From REEB481 sp964586595 (GTDB lineage Bacteria > Bacteroidota > Bacteroidia > NS11-12g > UBA955), in assembly GCA_964586595.1 (NCBI GenBank), contig CAZPHB010000013.1:14129-78128 (forward strand): a stretch of 64,000 nt of DNA, written 5' to 3'. Below, piece by piece: positions 59,088 through 64,000 of this stretch (positions are counted from its first letter, which is position 1; each line of letters begins with the position of its first letter). The notes beneath the pieces were generated by a model. It saw only the letters and a program-made list of their open reading frames with translations, was not told the origin of the DNA and ran no database searches. Made by a program: the position numbers and the translations under genes.

Positions 59088-59648
59088 TCAATTCACGCGC
59101 AGCGGAAAATTCACTTCCAGCATCAGTGTGCCAATATCGCAGGAACCGTCCTTAACGCCTGTTTGGTTGCGCAGGCTCACCTTAAAGGTTGAAGTGGCAG
59201 CATTGCCTGTTTTGATGCGGTACTTCAGTCCAATTGGATATTTACCATCGGAATCCAGGGGAACCGGCGTAAGGTTCAGTGGTGACGACATGCATACGCG
59301 GAAGGCGCCGGGGCGTTTGCTGATGGTGTCGGTATAGTTCACGCTGCGCAGCGGATCTGTATCGTCGCGCACTTCCAGTTCCAGATCATATTCAGCATTG
59401 GTGCTGAGTTTCAGCTGTGTAAGCAAGGTGGGCGATTCCGGCCCTGCTCCATCGGGATCGTAGCAATTGGCATAATCTACGTTGTTGTCGCTAAGGCGGG
59501 TGTACTTGAGCGTAAACGTGGTGGCGGTGTCTTTCAGTTTCGCTTTAGGATCTACAGGAAACAAATCCTCCGGGCTGCAGGAAGCAAGGTACAGTAAGCA
59601 TCCACCGGCCAGAACCGAAGCGATCAATAAATAAAAGCGCCTGAACAT
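59088..59648 (-). CDS. Lipoprotein of the TonB-linked metal-uptake type, paralogue 1
   Basis: 186 aa from ATG 59648. The lipoprotein signal MFRRFYLLIASVLAGGCLLYLASC leads to CSPEDLFP. The mature beta-rich domain contains DSDGKYPIGLKYR and NQTGVKDGSCDIG, both nearly repeated in the next gene (DSDGKYPIGLESR, HQPGVKNGSCDPG), so the two are tandem paralogues. From memory these belong to a Bacteroidota lipoprotein family encoded beside TonB receptors. Unlike its partner it has no His-rich start. Function unknown; substrate capture for the receptor is inferred. Confidence 0.72.
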   Translation of the reverse strand: MFRRFYLLIASVLAGGCLLYLASCSPEDLFPVDPKAKLKDTATTFTLKYTRLSDNNVDYANCYDPDGAGPESPTLLTQLKLSTNAEYDLELEVRDDTDPLRSVNYTDTISKRPGAFRVCMSSPLNLTPVPLDSDGKYPIGLKYRIKTGNAATSTFKVSLRNQTGVKDGSCDIGTLMLEVNFPLRVN

Positions 59649-59714
59649 GTATTTAGAAAAGCAAGATACATGCCAGGCGCTTAGATTCTTCACAAGGAAG
59701 GATTGGGTGTTGGA

Positions 59715-60269
59715 TTACCGGATTACGATTGGGAATACTACTTCAGCATCTGTATCCCCCGGATCGCAGCTTCCATTTTTTACACCAGGCTGATGTTTGA
59801 GCACCACGGTAACGTTGCCGGAGCCTTTGCTGGTTGCCTTCCAGCGAGATTCCAGACCAATGGGGTATTTCCCATCCGAATCGCCGGCAGTTACCTGAAG
59901 GCTGATGCCGGAAGGATTCACACAAACGAAATGGTCATTCCCTTCAGCCCGAATTTCGGTGGTGATGTCTTTCACAGAGCCGGAAGAAGCATCTTCAAAA
60001 CGCAAAGAAACCAGGGTTGTGCGGCCGGAATCCAAGTAGATGGTATCCAGTCGGGTTGGGTTGTTTCCACCCGGTCCGTCAGGGTCGTCGAAACGAAACT
60101 CGCTTACGGGCAAGGTTGTGTTGGCAGAATCCTGACAAATCAACTTCACGGTGGTAATGACTTCCCCTTCGTCATGGTCATGGTCATCTTTGCATGAAGA
60201 AAGTGAACCTAATGCGCATAGGAAGCTCGCAGCGAGCATCAATAATTGGAATTTTTTTGTGGTTTTCAT
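59715..60269 (-). CDS. His-rich lipoprotein of the TonB-linked metal-uptake type, paralogue 2
   Basis: 184 aa. The lipoprotein signal ends LSSC, and the mature protein starts CKDDHDHDEGEVITTVKL, a short Asp/His-rich metal-binding tail. The domain then has FRFDDPDGPGGNNPTRLDTIYL, typical of the DPDGPGG family known beside TonB receptors, and the DSDGKYPIGL and GVKNGSCDPG motifs shared with paralogue 1. It starts 13 bases after the receptor gene's stop. Zinc, copper or another soft metal is the likeliest ligand; this is inference. Confidence 0.78.
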   Translation of the reverse strand: MKTTKKFQLLMLAASFLCALGSLSSCKDDHDHDEGEVITTVKLICQDSANTTLPVSEFRFDDPDGPGGNNPTRLDTIYLDSGRTTLVSLRFEDASSGSVKDITTEIRAEGNDHFVCVNPSGISLQVTAGDSDGKYPIGLESRWKATSKGSGNVTVVLKHQPGVKNGSCDPGDTDAEVVFPIVIR

Positions 60270-60282
60270 AAGGTTTTAATGG

Positions 60283-62586
60283 TTATTGGATTTTAGGAAT
60301 GACTTGAATTTTGTCGGGTAGATCCTGATCATCAGAAGTACCTGGCCTGAAAAGCTCCAGAACTGCGCGGACCCAGATGTTACTTCCGGGTTCATTGGCG
60401 AAATAGCGGAAGCGATTCATGTAATCACGGTAGCGTTTATTCCCCAGGTTGTGTACCCCAAGTTGCAGTGTCAGGTTATGCGTTCCGATTTTTTTATGGA
60501 AGGAAGCATCTGCATGGATCAAGAGGTAATCGGCGGGTGGTGGCAAGAAATCGGATCCTTGCTGGTAGCCGAAGGTTTTTGCGGTATAAGCAGGATTTAG
60601 ATTTAAGGTCCATGCACCCATTTTCCTGCTCAGGGAAAGGGAAGCCTGCATCGGTGGCAGCATGGGTACTGCCCGATTGGAATCAAGGTTGCAGGCATAA
60701 ACAGCATCCATTCTGCCATTCAGCTCCCACAATTTATTTATGGTTTTTCGGAACTGCAGGTTTGTGCCGGCAAATACCGCATGAAATTGACGGTATTCGA
60801 ACAAGGGCAAGGCACCTCGAACCGTCAATATGCCATTCCCTGTTGGTTCGAGGTTCATGAAATTCCGCACCATGCTGCCAAACAGGCTCCATTCTGCAAA
60901 TAAATCGTAACGCTGATAGCGCAGGCGGTGTTCCCATTTCAGTGAATGTTCGGACTTTAAATTGCGGTTCCCGCGCTCGTACGCACCGCTGCCGCGATGC
61001 ACGCCGTCGCTGTACAATTCGTTCAGCCATGGATTCCGCCATTGCCTCAACAAATGCTGCTCATAGTATAGCTGTCGGGAAACCTTACGCGTTGCGCTCA
61101 TCCCACCGGAAACATTGGCAAAATGCCGGGAATCTGCATCGCTTTTGTTATTACGGACCCATGAAGCCCATATCGCATGCGCATCGGCACGGATTACTGC
61201 ATCCAGCGACCAGCCATGCCAATACGCATTGCGGGAAAGCCATGCACCGCTGCTCCAGCCCCTGTATGCAGGAACCAGGAACACCCGGCTGTATTCCTGA
61301 ACTTGTAAGCGCTGACTGCCTCCAATACGAAAGATTCTTTCGCCCCACTTTACATCGCTTTCGCCATTGATTTGTAGGTTGAGCAGTTGAAGATCCAGTT
61401 GCGGCCTCGGGTCGTTGCTGCGGCGGTTGTAATCAAACTCGCGGCGCCTGTCGTATTGGGCGGAAACGGCAAGCTTGTGGAAAACGCCGGGCGATGAATA
61501 ACCTTCGCGTTTCCAGCCTGCAGTAAAGTGTTCGTTTTGTTGCCAGGGTTTGTCTATACGGTAGGAAAACCGGTCGGGAGTAATTGGCTTTTCCCGGGCC
61601 ATGGCGGCATATAAATCCGTAAGGTTGCCTATGTGTGCGCCGGAAAAAATACCCTGACGGGTGCGCAGGGCAGAAAAACTCCAGTCTGTATTCACTGTTC
61701 CCGTTTTTCGTGCTGCGAACAATAAGTTCTCGCGTTCACTGCCGGTATTCCACAGGTAATAATCAGGTGTGAACATATTGCCTGAACGCCGGAATCCGGC
61801 GTGTGCCTTCCATTGCCAGCCGGATTCTCGGTGGCTGCGCCGCTCAACATCTACAAATTGTCCCAGGCTACGGCCATTATTCGCCAATGCGGTTTGAACC
61901 ACTGATCTGGAGTCTCCGGGATTAAGGTTCCATTCATGATCAAGTCGGATGGCTGCTCCCAAGGCATCGTGACCCAAGGTAAGCAATCTGGCTCCGCGTA
62001 ATATGCTCAACGCTCCGAAGGCCAGAAGTTCAGCCTCCGGCGCGTGTTCCATGCCCCAGGACTGCCCTTCCAGACGCATTCCGCCTGTATATACGGGCAC
62101 GCGCAGTCCCCACATGCCCTGCACCACCGGTTTGCTGATGCCTGGGCCATTTTGCAGCAACTGAACACCCGAAAGCCTGCCTAACCCGGAAGTGCCCGGA
62201 TCTGCAGCCAAAGCGCGCATTTTATCACCATTGATGATTCCATCTAAACGAACCCGGTGTACCACCACTTCGTGCATGAGTTCTTCACCATGTTCCATGA
62301 ACAATTGCAAAACAGTATCACGGTGCAAATTGAGCAGCAACCGAAGCGTTTCATCATGATGATGCACCACATGAAGCGTGTATGTTCCAGGACAGATCCG
62401 TACCAAACGAAAGGCTCCTGTTTCATCGCTCAGCACCTTGTTGTTTCCCGGCTCCAGGTAAAGTAATGCACCCTGCAGTGCGTGTGAGGCGTGATCCTGC
62501 AGTCGCCCGCTGAGCGTCAGCGTGCAATTGCTTTGTTGTGCGGAAAGCGGAATCCAGCACAAACAGACCGGCAACAACCGGCGCAT
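60283..62586 (-). CDS. TonB-dependent receptor with His-rich N-terminal domain
   Basis: 767 aa from ATG 62586. The signal peptide ends PLSAQ. A carboxypeptidase-like regulatory domain (about 25-110) contains THLHVV-like HVVHHHDETLRLLLNLHRD and MEHGEELMHEVVVH, about ten His in 55 residues. The plug has GPGISKPVVQGMWGLRVPVYTGGMRLEGQSWG and a barrel to the end. The His cluster suggests it handles a metal ion such as zinc or copper, as in ZnuD-like receptors. It is upstream of the two paralogous lipoproteins on the same strand. Confidence 0.85.
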   Translation of the reverse strand: MRRLLPVCLCWIPLSAQQSNCTLTLSGRLQDHASHALQGALLYLEPGNNKVLSDETGAFRLVRICPGTYTLHVVHHHDETLRLLLNLHRDTVLQLFMEHGEELMHEVVVHRVRLDGIINGDKMRALAADPGTSGLGRLSGVQLLQNGPGISKPVVQGMWGLRVPVYTGGMRLEGQSWGMEHAPEAELLAFGALSILRGARLLTLGHDALGAAIRLDHEWNLNPGDSRSVVQTALANNGRSLGQFVDVERRSHRESGWQWKAHAGFRRSGNMFTPDYYLWNTGSERENLLFAARKTGTVNTDWSFSALRTRQGIFSGAHIGNLTDLYAAMAREKPITPDRFSYRIDKPWQQNEHFTAGWKREGYSSPGVFHKLAVSAQYDRRREFDYNRRSNDPRPQLDLQLLNLQINGESDVKWGERIFRIGGSQRLQVQEYSRVFLVPAYRGWSSGAWLSRNAYWHGWSLDAVIRADAHAIWASWVRNNKSDADSRHFANVSGGMSATRKVSRQLYYEQHLLRQWRNPWLNELYSDGVHRGSGAYERGNRNLKSEHSLKWEHRLRYQRYDLFAEWSLFGSMVRNFMNLEPTGNGILTVRGALPLFEYRQFHAVFAGTNLQFRKTINKLWELNGRMDAVYACNLDSNRAVPMLPPMQASLSLSRKMGAWTLNLNPAYTAKTFGYQQGSDFLPPPADYLLIHADASFHKKIGTHNLTLQLGVHNLGNKRYRDYMNRFRYFANEPGSNIWVRAVLELFRPGTSDDQDLPDKIQVIPKIQ

Positions 62587-62657
62587 GTATTTAACAATCA
62601 ATGTTTTTAGACACCCCTACCTACATGCCTTCATGCCTGCCGGGGTAAGCGGCAGAA

Positions 62658-62684
62658 GGTCCTGATTCCTAATCATTCAGGACC
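62658..62684. terminator. Hairpin between the CxxC protein gene and the His-rich receptor gene
   Basis: GGTCCTGA (62658-62665) and TCAGGACC (62677-62684) are perfect 8-bp arms around an 11-base loop. The outer arm includes the stop of the CxxC gene. There is no T-run, so it may be an attenuator or mRNA-processing hairpin rather than a terminator. Confidence 0.5.
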
Positions 62685-62979
62685 GTACAGGCGGAGCACG
62701 GCCTCCGTGCAGGTAGGTAATTGGTGATTCCCAAAGGGGAACCTTGGCAGCTGCTGCAGGAACGAAAGGAAGATCCAAAGGACCCGCCACCTGAAAAAAG
62801 CTTGGCAAATCGAGCAAGATGGGCGTGTCACAGACCACACAATCATCTTCATGGTTTGTCTGTGCATCGGCAGCATGTATTTCCAGATGCTCGTGAGGGC
62901 GCACCTGAGCAGGTAGCAAAACAGGAAGTGCCAGCAAAAGCCAGATGACAGAACTTGCTATGGACTTCCAGTTGGACAT
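62677..62979 (-). CDS. Small secreted CxxC protein, DUF2946-like
   Basis: 100 aa. A signal or membrane helix (about 8-25, SSVIWLLLALPVLLPAQ) is followed by a His/Asp-rich stretch (RPHEHLEIHAADAQTNHEDD) and CVVC, then a proline-rich tail ending RAPP. Small CxxC proteins of this build commonly sit before metal-type TonB receptors in Bacteroidota. It starts within the stop of the previous gene (ATGA) and ends 91 bases before the receptor start. A metal-sensing or chaperone role is inference. Confidence 0.65.
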   Translation of the reverse strand: MSNWKSIASSVIWLLLALPVLLPAQVRPHEHLEIHAADAQTNHEDDCVVCDTPILLDLPSFFQVAGPLDLPFVPAAAAKVPLWESPITYLHGGRAPPVRS

Positions 62980-63305
62980 CAGGCCATCTGCTGCAGCATG
63001 TTGGTCATTTCCCGCAATTCATCGCGGTTGTATTTATTTTCGGAACGCAGGGCGAGTTCAAGCATGTAGCTAAGGTTTTCTTCCTGAGTTTCGGCTTCTT
63101 CCACAAAGGCCAGATGAAAACCGTCGTTTTCAGAGATGTGCTGCCAGCAAAGCCTGAGGGCACGGGCCAACAGAGGGTCTTCCTCTTTCAGCGCCAGTTC
63201 GCGCACCTCTTTAATGCGTGGAATTAAGGTTGCAGCATCTATACCCTGTTCCCGAATTTCAGCCAACATGCCTTCGAGGAGTTCATTTGCCAGTTCGTTT
63301 TGCAT
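62979..63305 (-). CDS. Small helical cytoplasmic protein of unknown function
   Basis: 108 aa, Glu/Leu-rich and almost all predicted helix: LANELLEGMLAEIREQG, RIKEVRELALKEEDPLLARALRLCWQ (in parts) and a C-terminal YNRDELREMTNMLQQM. It has no signal peptide or known motif. Overlaps the CxxC gene by one codon step and has its own -7 element (63317-63324), so it heads the predicted metal-uptake operon. Confidence 0.6.
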   Translation of the reverse strand: MQNELANELLEGMLAEIREQGIDAATLIPRIKEVRELALKEEDPLLARALRLCWQHISENDGFHLAFVEEAETQEENLSYMLELALRSENKYNRDELREMTNMLQQMA

Positions 63306-63316
63306 AATCCAGATTG

Positions 63317-63324
63317 CAAAGTTA
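63317..63324 (-). promoter_or_regulatory. Candidate -7 element of the helical-protein/metal-uptake operon
   Basis: The minus strand reads TAACTTTG, matching TAnnTTTG, 11 bases before ATG 63305. Confidence 0.5.
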
Positions 63325-63352
63325 ATCAGAAGCAGGAAACCCTTCTTCTTTC

Positions 63353-64000
63353 TTATTCATAAACAAGTTCTACATCGGCACTGCGGCAATAGCTCTGGCA
63401 GGTAAGCACAAAACCTTGTGCAATTTCTTCGTCGCTCAACCCTTCCCGCTCACGCATTTCCACTTTGCCTTTCACGACACGCGCCCGGCAGGTAGTGCAC
63501 ACACCAACGGTACATGAATATGGCGGTTCCAGATTTGCTTTGATGGCAGCATCCAGGATGGAGGTGTTTTCTTTTACAGATATGTCGGAGGTCCGTCCGT
63601 AAACGGTAACCTTCACATGCGCTGTTCCGTGAAAGGGCGTTTCATCTTCGGAAGCAGTACCAACGGCCGTGACAGCTTCTTCTTTGTCTGCCGAAGGAGC
63701 CGTAAAATATTCAATATGGATGCGGGATGCATCGGCGCCGCTGCGCTGTAAACCCTGCTTCACCACATCCATCATGGGCGTGGGGCCACAGATGAAATAA
63801 TCCTGATTTGGATTGTCGCCGCCGATTTTACTGCTGATGATTTGCTGCACCTTATCCGGCGTAAGCACACCTTTCAGTCCGAACCAGGTAAAGGGTGCCT
63901 GATCGTATGAAAGAAATACTTTGAGCCTTACCCCGTATTGCTGTTCGAGTGCAGCCCATTGTTTTTTGAATATAACCTGATCGGGATTGCGGTTGGCGTA
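63353..64000 (-). CDS. Ferredoxin-NADP reductase / PaaE-like oxidoreductase, C-terminal part
   Basis: The reading frame is open to the window edge (216 codons visible, of which the N-terminal part is beyond). The NAD(P)-binding half has YANRNPDQVIFKKQ and FICGPTPMMD (the reductase CGP motif). The C-terminal plant-type ferredoxin domain has PYSCTVGVCTTCRARV (C-x4-C-x2-C) and the fourth Cys in VLTCQSYC. It passes electrons from NADPH to a partner oxygenase, as PaaE does for phenylacetyl-CoA epoxidase; no Paa genes are visible, so the partner is unknown. The first coding bases (YANRNPD...) belong to the same frame, so this is a full-length gene cut by the edge. Confidence 0.87.
   Translation of the reverse strand, partial: YANRNPDQVIFKKQWAALEQQYGVRLKVFLSYDQAPFTWFGLKGVLTPDKVQQIISSKIGGDNPNQDYFICGPTPMMDVVKQGLQRSGADASRIHIEYFTAPSADKEEAVTAVGTASEDETPFHGTAHVKVTVYGRTSDISVKENTSILDAAIKANLEPPYSCTVGVCTTCRARVVKGKVEMREREGLSDEEIAQGFVLTCQSYCRSADVELVYE

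Overview
This window looks like a piece of a Bacteroidota chromosome, probably an environmental Sphingobacteriia/Flavobacteriia-type lineage that I cannot place to order. The evidence is: five secreted proteins with the C-terminal sorting domain of the type IX secretion system (T9SS); five TonB-dependent receptor or TonB-type barrel genes; the flippase-dut-nucleotidyltransferase-TPR-DUF4292-EnvC operon; a mitochondrial-type aconitase; and repeated TAnnTTTG promoter elements close to start codons. A run of 100 N at 49109-49208 shows it is a draft or metagenome scaffold. The first gene (MurF) and last gene (ferredoxin-reductase-like) run off the ends. I see no rRNA, tRNA, CRISPR array, IS element or prophage.

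Layout. 1-2.6 kb: cell-wall ligase, sugar nucleotidyltransferase, divergent thiL. 2.7-12.5 kb: small envelope proteins, a T9SS-secreted protein, miaB, a large barrel protein and a secreted PQQ-type sugar dehydrogenase. 12.8-15.4 kb: a tight four-gene operon with two paralogous small secreted proteins carrying C-x7-C-P, a propeller-like protein and a thioredoxin-like lipoprotein; I cannot assign it to a described system. 15.6-25.8 kb: TonB receptor, aconitase, BNR-repeat T9SS protein, glycosyltransferase, OmpA with thrombospondin-3 repeats. 25.9-34.0 kb: degenerate Rieske-like lipoprotein, hydroxyacyl-CoA dehydrogenase, then the conserved envelope operon. 34.1-34.8 kb: HigBA toxin-antitoxin pair with its own promoter and operator-like palindrome.

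34.9-42.5 kb is a coherent set for using extracellular nucleic acids: T9SS-secreted endonuclease I, a TonB receptor, a T9SS lamin-tail protein, and a 5'-nucleotidase split into a lipoprotein C-domain and a Tat-exported metallophosphatase. 42.5-46.1 kb holds MeaB, an FMN reductase, isochorismate synthase with a hotdog thioesterase (menaquinone) and a histidine phosphatase. 46.2-49.1 kb is a large barrel protein. After the gap comes a four-helix-bundle gene followed by a 166-bp array of C-rich 7-9-mers (G-quadruplex-type on the minus strand) that runs into the 3' end of a glycosyltransferase. 49.8-56.1 kb is a surface-polysaccharide cluster making GDP-L-fucose (gmd, fcl) with two glycosyltransferases, a deacetylase-like protein and a FemAB-like transferase.

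56.1-63.3 kb, all on the minus strand, looks like a metal or heme uptake region: two TonB receptors, one with a His-rich N-terminal domain, two paralogous lipoproteins, a small membrane protein and a small secreted CxxC protein.

The points most worth following up are the C-x7-C-P operon, the four-helix-bundle gene with its G-rich arrays, the structured intergenic element at 6.4-6.5 kb, and the nuclease/TonB/split-nucleotidase locus.
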